Assembly (NCBI GenBank): GCA_009767595.1
Contig: VSDK01028021.1
Span: forward strand, 67,905-131,904
Origin: Symbiodinium kawagutii
Taxonomy: Eukaryota; Sar; Dinophyceae; Suessiales; Symbiodiniaceae
Reading direction: 5' to 3'
DNA length: 64,000 nucleotides
Part shown: one piece after another, positions 46,688 through 57,880 of the stretch
Layout of the letters: each line of letters begins with the position of its first letter
Position numbering within the stretch: the first letter of the stretch is position 1
Made by a program: the position numbers and the translations under genes
The notes under the pieces: model-generated
Database searches by the model: none
Seen by the model: the letters and a program-made list of their open reading frames with translations, nothing else
Told to the model about the DNA's origin: nothing

Positions 46688-47961
46688 ATGTCTCGCCTAG
46701 GATGCTTCGCCATGGCCTTGGCCATGCAGGCCATGCTTCCCGTTCTGGCTGCCAGCGAGGCTGGCATCTCGATGAACGGGACCAATGAGACCAAGGCCGA
46801 CTCCAATGGAACCATGTCGCGCACGGTGAACCAGATGGGTTTGAAGGTGAGGAGCGCCGCGAGGACTGTGACGATCCTTCACATCAGCGACACGCATAGC
46901 CTTCATCGTTCCACTGGGAACCTGCCGGATGCTGAGCCTTGGATGCACATGCAGAGACTGAGTCCAAGGTGTGATTTCTTGTGATTTTTTTCCCTCCGAT
47001 TTCTGGGAAACCGCATTGGGTGCAACCCCGAGCTTGCATTTCCTTACGTGTCCTATCATCTCCTTGCATCTTCTTGCATGTCTTTGTATATCCTTGCATC
47101 TCGTTGCGTTTCCTTACATCTCCTTGTATCTCCTTGCATGTCCTTGCGTCTCCTTGCATCTCCTTACAGTTGCACCTCCTTGTACTCTCACGAACAGTCT
47201 CCGCTCAGGACATTTTTATCCACTCGGGTGATGTAGCCAAAGTTGGTAGCGACAGTGAGCTGGGTGATTTCAACCATTGGCTCGGCACAATCAAGCACAA
47301 GTACCAGCACATGTTCATCATCGCAGGCAACCATGACTACTGGGACACCAACTGGCGCTTGAATCGTGGCTGGCTGGCTGAATCTGCAGCAAAGAGCCCG
47401 GATTATTTTCAGAGCAAAATCACCAATGCAAAAGTGCTGAACCACGAGATGGTCGAGGTGATGGGTCTCAAGATTTGGGGCGCCGGGTGGTCTCCTCGCC
47501 GGGGCGATTCCAAATCTGGAAACGACTATAGCGACATTCCGGCAGGTGTTGATGTTGTGGTGACGCATGATGCTCCCTTTGGCATTTTTGACATGACGGG
47601 TGGTGGACACTGGGGCTCTAGCCATGAGTTGCTTGGTGCCATCTACCGTGCCAAGCCAAAGGTGGACGTTTTCGGCCACATCCATGAGCAACGGGGACAT
47701 TGGGACAGGAGCAACGACCACTTCGAAGGTGGAGTGGAATATCGCCCCAGTCCTCACACTGGACAAGTCTTTCGGCCCAACGGGCCGCCAGCCCAGAATT
47801 ACCCTGTTGAGGTGGAATCCAACAATGCCATGGCAAACCAGCCAGCAGTGGACCACAGCTGGACGGGAGTGTGGGCGCCACAGCATATCGTGGGACGCCC
47901 TCGCCTAATTATTGGGAAGAACGAAGGTGATGCCTGGCATTTCACATCTGCTGAGCCTTAA
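46688..47961 (+). CDS. Calcineurin-like metallophosphoesterase, MPPED1/MPPED2 type, copy 1; two exons
   Basis: Exons 46688-46933 and 47209-47961 encode 332 residues. The family comprises binuclear-metal phosphodiesterases. Metal-ligand motifs: SDTH (67-70), HSGD (87-90), GNHD (122-125), VTHDAP (200-205) and FGHIHE (237-242). The N-terminus (MSRLGCFAMALAMQAMLPVL, then AASEA) looks like a signal peptide, so the enzyme is probably secreted or in the endomembrane system. Later in-frame upstream Mets are ignored because they lie across the probable leader acceptor. The family pattern LPDADIFIHSGD fixes a phase-0 intron between LPDA and DIFIHSGD: donor GAGCCTTGG (GA) and acceptor CCGCTCAG, 275 bases. 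Compared with copy 2 it differs at four residues: A25 and G26 after the signal peptide, and D235-V236 just before FGHIH. Confidence 0.92.
47028..47170 (+). repeat. Decamer-like TCCTTGCATC array in the intron of copy 1
   Basis: About a dozen degenerate pyrimidine-rich (T)CCTTGCATC(T) units fill the 3' half of the intron up to the acceptor region; the copy-2 intron has the same (50030-50155). It may serve as an extended polypyrimidine tract. Confidence 0.85.
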
Positions 47962-48152
47962 AGTCGTTGCATGAAATTCGTCTTAAGACAGATCACTAGA
48001 TCTGATAATACCCCTCGTTTTCCTATCTTAGCGGCCGAGGCAGCTCCACATGCGAAAAAAAACCCACATGTTTTTTCACTTATAGTGATGAGATTGAAAT
48101 ACAGTCATATTGGGTTTGTGTAATGCAAGGGTTCCAGCGCATGCGATTCTGA

Positions 48153-48350
48153 CTCGTTCGACATTTTGGGCAGTGCAGCGATACGCTTCACCTGCGTTAC
48201 CTCCACTGCCAAATTGGATGCGGCTTCCTCTACCTGCGCTTGCCTCAGCACCTGCCTGAGGGGACGCTTGAGAAGGACTTTGTGGCATGGCACAGTTCCG
48301 ACCCGGGCATCAAAGGTCTTTGGGTCACTGAGTTTCTCGATGTTTCTTGA
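48153..48350 (+). pseudogene. Coding-like frame downstream of copy 1; broken in the duplicate
   Basis: Open for 65 codons, including GTLEKDFVAWHSSDPGIKGL and WVTEFLDVS before TGA. The duplicated region at about 51150-51340 keeps most of the sequence but has an in-frame stop (TGC TAA) and a 1-base deletion at GACCCG-GCATC. It may be a relic exon of another gene carried in the duplication, or 3' UTR. No family recognised. Confidence 0.35.
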
Positions 48351-48420
48351 AGAGAAAAAAGGAACCTCCGAACAACCATTGACGTTGCCGCTAGGCATTT
48401 ATTTTGTGAACTAATGGTCA

Positions 48421-48950
48421 ATTTGTTGGTTATCATCGATCATGCTTATTACCAGCAACTAGGACAGTAGGTAACAGGTAATCATCAGTTGGCGATGAGC
48501 CGAATACCGTTTACCATTAACCAGCCGCGAACCACTGAGCATTGGCATTATCCATTGACAGTCAGTGAACCCTGGCCCTGGAGCATTATTTATAGCCTAA
48601 TAGCTGGCAGACAAATAACCGATAGCAAACCATTTACCAGAGGATATTAAACGTGAGCCGAGCAATCAAATATTCGCAGCTAAGCATCTCAATGCGGTGT
48701 GGATCTCCGTGAGTCGAGAAAGTCTGTTTTTGTTTCAGTTTTTTGTTCATTCCTTTTTGTTTCAGGGTTTCTATGATGGTTTTTATCATGGTTTTTGATT
48801 TTGGGTATTTATTGTCAAAATGATTAGTCATGATGACTAAGGTTTACGTAACCTGAGTGCCAAGATCAATTCTAGTTGTAGTTGACCACTAATGAACTAT
48901 CCACCAGTTAACCACCATGGTGAACCACCCGGACCACTGTTTGCCCACTA
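48421..48950. other. Spacer between duplicated segments; no gene seen
   Basis: AT-rich, with no open frame of note. Confidence 0.55.
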
Positions 48951-49676
48951 AAGCAGGCCTATCCATGGTTCAGGGCCTTCATTTGCACTTCACTGCATCG
49001 AGCAAGTCGTAGCGGATACGTGCAGCTTATAATGGCAAAGTGGCAAGTGGGGAGAAGTGGGGATAAGTACTGTGCATGTGCCAAATCAGCGGTGCTCATG
49101 TTGGATTATTTGTTCTCATCTGCTGTTGGCCATTCATTGAGCCTACTATCAAACCAGAAACGGCTTCAATAGTTCCAGTTGTCAATCGTGAACCGCGGTC
49201 AATTACCAACGTGAACTGAAGATGGATACAACATTATACCACAAGTTTTTCACAAAGTATTGCAGTACCTGGAATGATAGTGTTGACCAACTAGGGTCGT
49301 GGTCCATTTATGATACCAGAAACTGTTCGGACATAATTGCCAAGTATTTCAAGCATCAACCACTTCACCATCATTATCCCAACGATCACCTACTATCAAA
49401 CATCAAAAGCGAATCAGTGCCGATGTCGATCCTTAAACAATAACATCCATCAATCATCAACAATCAGCAATCATTGATATAGGTGATTAACCACTCTCCA
49501 TCGACAAGTAGTATTGATCATAGAAGTTATTAACCATGTGCCGTGATCAAAATGGCCTCTCACTGACTCACCCACACTTGTTGACAACGAGTCAGCCATC
49601 AAATAACCAGTGCTACTTCCTGTCCGGCAGGGCTTTGGAGGCTCAGACAGCTCAGCCAGTCGCACCGAGTGGAAGG

Positions 49677-50943
49677 ATGTCTCGCCTAGGATGCTTCGCC
49701 ATGGCCTTGGCCATGCAGGCCATGCTTCCCGTTCTGGCTGCCAGCGAGGGCAACATCTCGATGAACGGGACCAATGAGACCAAGGCCGACTCCAACGGAA
49801 CCATGTCGCGCACGGTGAACCAGATGGGTTTGAAGGTGAGGAGCGCTGCAAGGACTGTGACAATCCTTCACATCAGCGACACGCATAGCCTTCATCGCTC
49901 GACTGGGAACCTGCCAGATGCGGCGCCTTGGTGGCAAATGCAGAGACTGAGTCCAAGCTGTGATTTCTTGTGATTTTTTTTCCTTCCGATTTCTGGGAAA
50001 CCACATTGGGTGCAACCCCGACCTTGCATTTCCTTACATGTCCTCTCATCTCCTTGCATCTTCTTGCATGTCCTTGCATTTCCTTGCATCTCGTTGCGTT
50101 TCCTTACATCTCCTTGTATCTACTTGCATGTCCTTGCATCTCCTTGATTCTCCGATTCTTCTTGCACTCCTATGAAGAGTCTCCGCTCAGGACATTTTCA
50201 TCCACTCGGGTGATGTAGCCAAAGTTGGTAGCGACAGTGAGCTGGGTGATTTCAACCATTGGCTCGGCACAATCAAGCACAAGTACCAGCACATGTTCAT
50301 CATCGCAGGCAACCATGACTATTGGGACACCAACTGGCGCTTGAATCGTGGCTGGTTGGCTGAATCTGCAGCAAAGAGCCCGGATTATTTTCAGAGCAAA
50401 ATCACCAATGCAAAAGTGCTGAACCACGAGATGGTGGAGGTGATGGGTCTCAAGATTTGGGGCGCCGGGTGGTCTCCTCGCCGGGGCGATTCCAAATCTG
50501 GAAACGACTATAGCGACATTCCGGCAGGTGTTGATGTTGTGGTGACGCATGATGCTCCCTTTGGCATTTTTGACATGACGGGTGGTGGACACTGGGGCTC
50601 TAGCCATGAGTTGCTTGGTGCCATCTACCGTGCCAAGCCGAAGGTGCATCTTTTCGGCCACATCCATGAGCAACGGGGACATTGGGACAGGAGCAACGAC
50701 CACTTCGAGGGTGGAGTGGAATATCGCCCCAGTCCTCACACTGGACAAGTCTTTCGGCCCAACGGGCCGCCAGCCCAGAATTACCCTGTTGAGGTGGAAT
50801 CCAACAATGCCATGGCAAACCAGCCAGCAGTGGACCACAGCTGGACGGGAGTGTGGGCGCCACAGCATATCGTGGGACGCCCTCGCCTAATTATTGGGAA
50901 GAACGAAGGTGATGCGTGGCATTTCACATCTGCTGAGCCTTGA
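49677..50943 (+). CDS. Calcineurin-like metallophosphoesterase, MPPED1/MPPED2 type, copy 2; two exons
   Basis: Exons 49677-49922 and 50191-50943 encode 332 residues, about 99% identical to copy 1, with the same signal peptide and all metal-ligand motifs. Most base differences are synonymous. The intron (268 bases) starts GCGCCTTGG, so its donor is GC where copy 1 has GA at the same position; the acceptor CCGCTCAG is unchanged. Residues 235-236 are HL, so the motif reads HLFGHIHE, the more usual form in this family, which suggests copy 1 carries the derived DV. The intact frame and substitution pattern argue that both copies are functional. Confidence 0.92.
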
Positions 50944-51390
50944 AGTCGTTGCATGAAATTCGTCTTAAGACAGATCACTGGATCTGATAATATCCCTTGT
51001 TTTCCAATCGTCGTAGAGGCCGGGGCAGCTCCGCATGCGAAAAAACCCGCATGATCCCACTGTATTTTTTTTACATGGAAGTTGTGATAGGATTGAATTG
51101 CAATTGATTTTTTTCATGCAAGGGTTCCAGCGCATGCGATTCTGACTCGTTCGAATAAAAACATATTTTGGGCAGTGCATCGGTACGCTTCACCTGCGCT
51201 ACCTCCACTGCTAAATTGAATGCACATTGGCTTCCTCTACCTGCGCCTGCCTGGGCGGACGCTTGAGAAGGACTTTGTGGCATGGCACAGTTCCGACCCG
51301 GCATCGAAGGTCTCTGGGTCACTGAGTTTCTGGGAGAAAAAAGGGAACATCGGAACGACCATGGACGTTCGCCGCTAGGCATTAGCAATT

Positions 51391-51985
51391 ATCTTCCTAA
51401 TGTCAATCCGTTGGTCATAAGCAGTAGCACCTGGATCATGAATATTGCCACTATATCTGTTCAAAGTTAGAGTTGGTCGCCGTTCGTTTCTTTTGAGTTG
51501 CGGCCACCCTGCGACAGGGACAAGAGGTTTTCTGCGACGAGCGTTCACATGTTCACATGTCTGCCATGAACCATTCTCAATAGCTGTCAACAGGCTCACC
51601 GTTGGCAAACCATTCACCATTAAACATGCATTGGCAATCAACTAGTAGCAGCTAGTGGCAATCCATTGACGATGATAAGCAGCGCCTCGCGATAAATAAA
51701 ACCCATTAACAATTAATGACCCATATATTTACTGCCATCATCCACTAATCATTGACTGAAGCACGATCGATGAAACCACTATAACTTGCTATGAAGCATG
51801 CCTTGCATCTCTTAGCCTGAGCTGGTTGGATTTGGACCAACTGCTTGAGGGGAGAGCTCGCACTCTCATGTGCCTGAAAGAAACTGATGGTTACTGACTC
51901 AGGCTTGATTTTTCACAATAGCTAACCATGATTACATATGATTGCCCATCTAACCATTAGTTTGATTCACCCTGACGAATCGTAG
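51391..51985. other. No gene seen
   Basis: A frame around 51445-51645 is open but lacks other support. The rest is AT-rich. Confidence 0.5.
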
Positions 51986-51989
51986 ATGA

Positions 51990-52231
51990 ATCATGCTGAC
52001 AGGCGCCTTTCCCTCCCCCCCTGGTGCCGTACCTGGCGCGGCCAGCCACGACTCGCCGTTGACGAAACGCGCTGCGGCGCGACCACGCACCAGGCCCGCG
52101 ACGAAGAGCGACGGGAGGTCGGGAGCGGAAGAGCGACGGGAGCTCGTGAGCCGCGGGGGGAACCCAGGGTAGCTGCCCAGCGGTCCGCCGCGGTGAGCCG
52201 CAACGTGCATGCGCTTGGGATCACCGCCTGA
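51990..52231. other. GC-rich island, probable exon, strand unresolved
   Basis: Sharply GC-rich against an AT-rich background. Open on the plus strand (81 codons) and in two minus frames (86 and 77 codons). The minus frame with LFVAGLVRGRAAARFVNGES and WLAAPGTAPGGEG looks most protein-like. Foreign (for example bacterial) origin is possible but not shown. Confidence 0.35.
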
Positions 52232-53198
52232 ATCGTAGGGAAAAGAGCCGAGTGAAGGGATGTTAATGGCTGGATAGTGGGATATTACTATAGTATATTA
52301 CTTGTATTAGATTGATATGATTGATTATTTGAATAGAAATTGATTACAAGGGTTCAGTAACTCTTGTAGTGCATGATGGCTAGTGACTATTCTGGTTGAC
52401 GATGCCAGTTGTGGTTAAGAAGTGTGCTTTTGCTGTTCCTGATGCTTCTTGATGTTCAATGGTCAAACCAAAGGGTACAAGCACTTCAAATCATGTTTCA
52501 TCGGTGGTGGTTGAGCTTAAGCATATCAATGGTTGATACAATTCTTTGAGTTGATTGTTCGTTGGTGGCCCAAGCCCATACCGAAGCCATGCTATTTTGC
52601 TGATTGGCTTTGCTATCTGACCAGTTGGGGACATCCGTGGATAGTTGGAATCCCTCTTAACCAACCAGGAGGAGCAATGGAACTCGTAACCTGCTGACCA
52701 GGCAATGTAGCAGATGTGTGCCGTAGTCAGTTCAGAATATCCTTCACCTACTGCCTAACTTATGCATAGCCAGGTGCAACCAGCCAGCCAAGGCATTGGT
52801 TTACCTCCAAGCCCAGTAAGATGTTTGGAGCAATCAATGTGAGATCTCCCAGCTGCAAATCCAAGCCATCGCTACTGGGAAGCCCCCAGGGCCATTGCAC
52901 GTCCAAATCCCATCACTGTCCAATGGTTTTCGGGGGCGCTGTTCGTGGCTCTCGTTGTTTGAAGAAGGCCCCTTCCATTCAGTTTTTGCTCCCTTCGAAA
53001 AATCGTGATTCTGACGGGCTTTACTGTGATTTTCTGTCTCAAGAGAATGTTTGATTCTTTTTCTCTCTTTAAAACACCAATTTTCCTTAGGTTCCCTTAG
53101 AGGGTCGATTCGACGGTTTGGGCGAAGTGGCCAACTCGACTAACTTTTGATGTTGTGGTATGTTGTGGTAGCTTTTCTGGCTGTTTCAGACACCATTT
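52232..53198. other. No convincing gene
   Basis: A frame at 52821-53054 is open without motif support. Otherwise AT-rich. Confidence 0.45.
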
Positions 53199-53350
53199 TC
53201 AATGGCTCGTTCCCTTCCATGGCGTGCTCTTCCCGCGGGTCATCACCGAGGCTTGGGTTCCTGCCTCGGAAGCTATCTCGTCCTGTGGCCCAGCCTGCTG
53301 CATAGCTGGGGGCCTGCGCTGATCCAGGGCCAGCAGCTGGGGTTGATCAA
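53199..53350. CDS. Candidate exon, strand unresolved
   Basis: On the minus strand, after tttgatcaaccccag, the frame reads LLALDQRRPPAMQQAGPQDE and ASVMTRGKSTPWKGTSH before a stop. On the plus strand a 68-codon frame starts at 53202. The minus reading has a better acceptor and residue pattern. Confidence 0.3.
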
Positions 53351-53954
53351 AAGTTGTGATGTGTGCAGATACTTGTGCCAAGTACCGTGGGCATCTACCT
53401 ATTGTTGAGTACATGTTGATAGTTATGTATAGGATATGTAGTTCGATATGAACTGCTATAGTTAGGATATTTACCTTGGTTGAGCAGTAAAGTAACTTTT
53501 TTGTTGATTTAGTATTCGGTGAGGTACGGTGCATACAAGTTTATTCACTGGCGCAGTTTGCGCCACGGCCGTGGATTTGTTCAGTTCTGGTTGGTTGATG
53601 TGAGTGTCTTGTTGGGCGAAAGCTGCGTTGAGAAAAAGCGGAAGATAAGACAAAGCTGAGGACAAGGTGGGTCCAAGACCAAGACCCTTGTTGATTGCTT
53701 GTTTGGCGGGTTCTAGTGCTTGACGATCTTCAAACAAATCTGAATTCCTGGAAAATATCTGAATTTTCATTATGTCTAAAATGGATCTTCCAGGTTGTGA
53801 TGCTTGCATGCGGCCCCCAACTAAGTTGCGAAGGCTGGCCATTGGGGCAAACCCAGCCAGTGACGCCCCAGCAAAAAATAGCAAAAACAGGTCTTGAATG
53901 TGGGTCCTGATCCATGGAGGGAGCTGGGTCATCTGCTGGGTCATCTGGGACCAG

Positions 53955-54067
53955 GTGGACTCAGATCTCAGCGGCGAGGAGCTGCAACGAGGCCTGGAAG
54001 CCATTGCAGTGGCCTGGCTGCACCCTGGGATGGCGCCATGGATGGGTCTACAGCTGGACCCCAGCAG
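53955..54067 (+). CDS. Candidate internal exon, unknown
   Basis: The acceptor tcatctgggaccag and a GT donor (CCCAGCAG|GTGGAA) bound an open frame reading VDSDLSGEELQRGLEAIAVA, then WLHPGMAPWMGLQLDP. The DSDLSGEEL segment resembles part of an EF-hand loop but lacks the acidic residue at position 12, so I do not call an EF-hand. It is preceded by a degenerate GGGTCATCTG repeat. Confidence 0.5.
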
Positions 54068-54549
54068 GTGGAAGTTGGCTTATAACCCCCTATAAATGGG
54101 ATAACCCCCTGTAAATTGCCTATAAAATCCTATGAATGGCATAGTTGTGACTACATGTCAACAACTTAAGTTCAAGGTAACAAACTGATAATAAGTGGTT
54201 GGAGGCCCACCTTGTACCGTGCCATCACTGTGCAGATCAGTATCGGGGTATGCCCTTGTTGATGAGTTGTGTCGGAGGGCATTTTGGTGATGAATTTGCA
54301 GGGGCACATGTGCTCGGGTCCATCCAGCGAAATTTCCATTCGTGGACAGGAAGGAACGGTTTGTGGTTGTTTGATGGTTTTGGGGATATGCACCTCCCTG
54401 CCTGGCATATGTTCGGGGGCATCATCTTTGAAAATCGTTCTTCCAATCGTTGTACGCGTCCAGCCCATGCAGAGCAAAACATCAACTGATGCTGCTGGAG
54501 GGGGAGTCAGTGAGAGATAGACAGCCGTCAAAAAGTGAAGAAAACAATC

Positions 54550-54651
54550 TGGTGGTTTCTCAAAATGTGGACCCCCTAAAATGGTTGGCTTATTGGTCAA
54601 AATGGTTAACAAAGAATGATTTGGGGTTACCCATGTTTTGAGAAACCACCA
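54550..54651. mobile_element. Short TIR element, family 2
   Basis: Perfect 16-bp inverted repeats, TGGTGGTTTCTCAAAA and TTTTGAGAAACCACCA, bound a 102-bp element. Related sequence with degraded ends is at 56005-56115 (same orientation) and 45770-45846 (reverse). No target duplication is clear. Confidence 0.75.
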
Positions 54652-54659
54652 TATATAAG

Positions 54660-55209
54660 AAGGAAGGCGGGAATCATTGAAAGCTGCGAATCAACAACTT
54701 GGGGATCAGATGTTTGGCGCTGTAGGACTCCTGAGCCCTTTGTCAATGTGGAAACCAACCCCATTTCCTTGTCAGCCAAGGCAACCCGCGATGCCGCATT
54801 GCAGAGTGCGCAGCATGAGTATGGGCCTCACAACCGATGGATATTCCGCAGAGTGATATGCGACTCCAACAGTTGGTTGGTTCTGGGGAACGCTCATATC
54901 TTTGTTGTCTTACCGGATTCCAGGCCCCGAATTGCATCCAGCATGAATCAGCAGAGATCTTTGAAGAGAACTTTTCGAGTTTCTGAAACGGAATGCCCAC
55001 ACGCCAAGAGAAAAACCTTCCGGCAAATATTTCTTGAGAGCTATGCGGATCCACAAGCCATTCCAGCGAGTCGGATGGTAGCCCCGCTTCCCCTGGAGTC
55101 CGTCTTCTTGGTTCCCCCCAGAACACTCCTCCCAGCGGTGTCATGCATCAAACCCAGGCGTGATAGCATCCAGATTCTGAAGCAACAGCTGGTGCACTCA
55201 GCAGGGTGA
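54660..55209 (+). CDS. Open frame, possibly a gene or exon, unknown
   Basis: About 180 codons are open to TGA, directly right of the TIR element. Includes ATRDAALQSAQHEYGPHNRW, RVICDSNSWLVLGNAHIFVV and KRKTFRQIFLESYADPQAIP. The residue mix is protein-like through most of its length, but no start, splice site or family is evident; the minus strand is open for 133 codons over part of it. Confidence 0.38.
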
Positions 55210-55850
55210 CGGTCAGGCGATCTGGTATGTTCCCACGAGAAGCCCGCAAGGAACCCAACCCATGGTCAGCTGATGATAGACGATCTGTTGTGCCATGGGA
55301 CATTTGCTTAGTTGGCTTAAGCATGTTGATGGATACCTTCGAATGATGCGCGCACGGGTGTGGAGCAGGGCTGACCAATGGTGGAGCAAGTGCCGCAGTG
55401 GGCGGCCTGTGTGAGGCAGGGAGCACACATCCAAAGATCTGGGAACTAGACGTTGAAATATGTTGGAATTGGAGCATTATCTTATACTTGTTGATCTTGG
55501 CAGATATGTGAATTTGTGGCAGCAGGCGAGCCCCCAACCATCGATGAAGAAGTTCACTGACACAGCCACGGCTTCTCGGGGAACATTTGCGTCTGGCCGT
55601 TTTATTTGGATGGTGCTATCCACTGGTCGATGGTTCCAACTGGCAGTGTTTTCAGTGAGCGCATTTTCCGGGATAAGCAGTTTCCACCACTTTCTGTTCA
55701 AACTGAATCTGGATAACATTGCAAACGTGTTGCCATCCTACCTGGGATAATGAACGGTGATGAACCAACTTGATTCTCAAATCCAACTTGATTATGAAAA
55801 CATATCAAAACCAAGAAACAAGTTGATTATATACATTTTTTGTAAGTATC
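55210..55850. other. No convincing gene
   Basis: Frames of 70-130 codons occur on both strands without motif or splice support. Confidence 0.4.
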
Positions 55851-55860
55851 CTTGAAACCC

Positions 55861-57468
55861 CCCACCCGGCCACCCCGCCCATTCGTCGCTGCCGAAACGG
55901 GGATCAGGCTAGCTTCCATGCGGGCAGAGCGGGACGAAGCGGAAATGCGATTGAAGGCGGTGCCAAGCGCGCAGTGGCTCCAAGCTAGAAACCCATGGGG
56001 TTGGTCGTATGGTGGTTTGGCTGGTCATGGGGACCCCCCAAAAATGGCTGGTTTACTATACTATAAATGGTTGATAGAGGATGATTTCGGGTACCCCTAT
56101 TTTGAGAAATACCGAGGTGGCTGGGATGGTGGGTCGGTTTGGGGGATTTTAATATCCTTACTATGTCACTATGTTATGCAATGCTACCGTTCATTTGCAG
56201 ATTGTTTGTCGGCGAAGCAGTGTGCTCCTGAACTTTTAAGGGGATCCTCCGGTTGGGGTCCCATAGGTTTGCGCAGTGCATAGCGCTACTGGGGAAATGT
56301 GTCATTGGTTAGCATAGATTTTTTGTTTTGGATATTGGGCTTCCATGAGCTTCAAAGATGTGGGAAATATAGCGATGGAATCCGAGTAAGGCACCCATTT
56401 TCTCAGAAGTTTGGTCCTGGCTTGGAGGCCGAAGAGCAACGATGGTCCTCCAGAATGGGTGAGTTGGCATCGCTCGAACCTTGGGGCGTATCAAAGGTAG
56501 CCCTCATGTCAGCAATTACATGTTTTGTGGGAAATTCATGGATGGATGATTGGCTCACGTATGTTGATTTGCTTTGTTGATTGGTTGGCTGATGACTATT
56601 TTGATTAGCCAATGGTGTTTGGTTAGTGCAGGGATAGATGATTACCTAGCGAGGAGATAATTTAGGGGGATAGCATGAAGAAATTTCCAGGCAATCAGAT
56701 TTGTTGGTTGACAAGCAATGCCATAAACGCTAAACCACCAGAGAATCCAAGATGGATCGACAGATGGATTGCTTTTCTGTATGTACTTCTTCCTTTTGCA
56801 TACGCACACAAACGGTAAACATATGCATCGTGGAATGCAATGGTTTACATTTCCATATATGCTTACTCATGATGCATGTACTAATACATGTAGGCATGTA
56901 CCATCTCAGCATGTGCGATGCATACGCAATTATATTGGAACTTATATTCACTATGCATCATGTCATGTATTCTCCGCATGCATGCTTGCTCATATGAATG
57001 TACGTGAGTGCATGCACGCAGATACATGCACTATCGCGCACCCACACATAATTTCACAAACTCATTATATAAAAATAATAATAGTAGTCATAATAATAAT
57101 AACAATAATAATAAATGATAATGATAATAATAATAATAATCATAATAATAATCATAATAATAATAACAATAATAATAACAACAATAATTATAACAACAAT
57201 AATAATAATAATAATATTAATATTAATAATTATAATAACAATAATGATGATAATGATAATGATAATAATAATAATATATTATCCTTATATACATATATTT
57301 TTGCATGATTTCCATATGTAGATAAAACTATATATGTTCTACATGTTCATCATTTTGCATCGAGCTTCATTGTTTTTGCATCTACTTACCAGGTTCAGCC
57401 GTGGTGACCTTCAGGCTCAACGGCAGAAGACCCAGAGCCTTTCTGGGCAGCTGCGAGCACACCTGTGA
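55861..57468 (+). CDS. Coiled-coil protein, at least three exons, 5' end not found
   Basis: Segment 1 (about 55861-56000) reads AAETGIRLASMRAERDEAEM and RLKAVPSAQWLQ. Segment 2 (56407-56496) lies between acceptor cccattttctcag and a GT donor and reads KFGPGLEAEEQRWSSRMGEL, ASLEPWGVSK. Segment 3 (57393-57468) follows acceptor catctacttaccag and reads FSRGDLQAQRQKTQSLSGQL, RAHL, then TGA. All three are charged, helix-rich and on the same strand, so I group them as one gene; this linkage is inference and exons may be missing between them. A family-2 TIR-like sequence starts about 5 bases after segment 1, and an AAT microsatellite lies in the last intron. No family recognised. Confidence 0.48.
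56005..56115 (+). mobile_element. Family-2 TIR-like element, degraded copy
   Basis: TGGTTTGGCTGGTCATGGGGACCCCC... followed by AAAATGGCTGGTTTACT and ending TATTTTGAGAAATACC parallels the element at 54550-54651 in order, with mutated termini. It directly follows coding-like sequence, where an intron would start. Confidence 0.5.
57067..57280. repeat. (AAT)n/(AAC) microsatellite
   Basis: About 210 bases of AAT/ATA triplets with interruptions. Confidence 0.95.
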
Positions 57469-57880
57469 AGCTTAACCAACACGGGCAGCCACCGACCCCC
57501 ACCGACTTGGGATGCCATGATGGAAAAAACAAGAACAAATCCAAACAATCCAATATTTTCTGTGCTAGATTCCATCCTTCATTGGCTCACTGTTCTCTTT
57601 TTGCTTGGGTGACGCTTTTACAACTGGAGTTGTTCCCCTGTTTCTGCGCCTAAAGTGGCCAAGTTGCGATCGGTTTTCCCATATCAAGAACCCAGGCACG
57701 CTCACAGACACACGCACACACACACACAAGATGCAGAATCATAATTATACACGTGCCCAACGCGGTCGGTCTGCATACTCTAAGAACATGCACACCGTTT
57801 TAGTGTGTTGTGACATGATGTGACATGTATTTTTTCCCTAGCCACTGGGCGCCCCTCATTTTTTGCATCAGCCGGCGCTC

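Larger units (their letters stand above)
46200..51390 (+). repeat. Direct segmental duplication, about 2.98-kb offset
   Basis: About 46200-48420 and about 48960-51390 align through upstream DNA (GCCAAGTATTTCAAGCATCAACCAC in both), the metallophosphoesterase gene and about 450 bases after it. Start codons are 2989 bases apart and stop codons 2982. Coding parts are nearly identical; the flanks carry more changes and small indels. Confidence 0.85.

Noticed and set aside
47028..47170. CRISPR-like regular repeat
   Set aside because: Units are degenerate, have no unique spacers and lie in a eukaryotic intron.
46981..47208. Extending the copy-1 phosphoesterase exon upstream through the ISLRVLSSPCIF-type frame
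   Set aside because: That stretch is the TCCTTGCATC intron repeat; the family motif and copy 2 place the exon start at 47209.
47188..47886. 232-codon minus-strand frame (and its duplicate at 50170-50868)
   Set aside because: Antisense shadow of the metallophosphoesterase exon; the plus strand has all family motifs.
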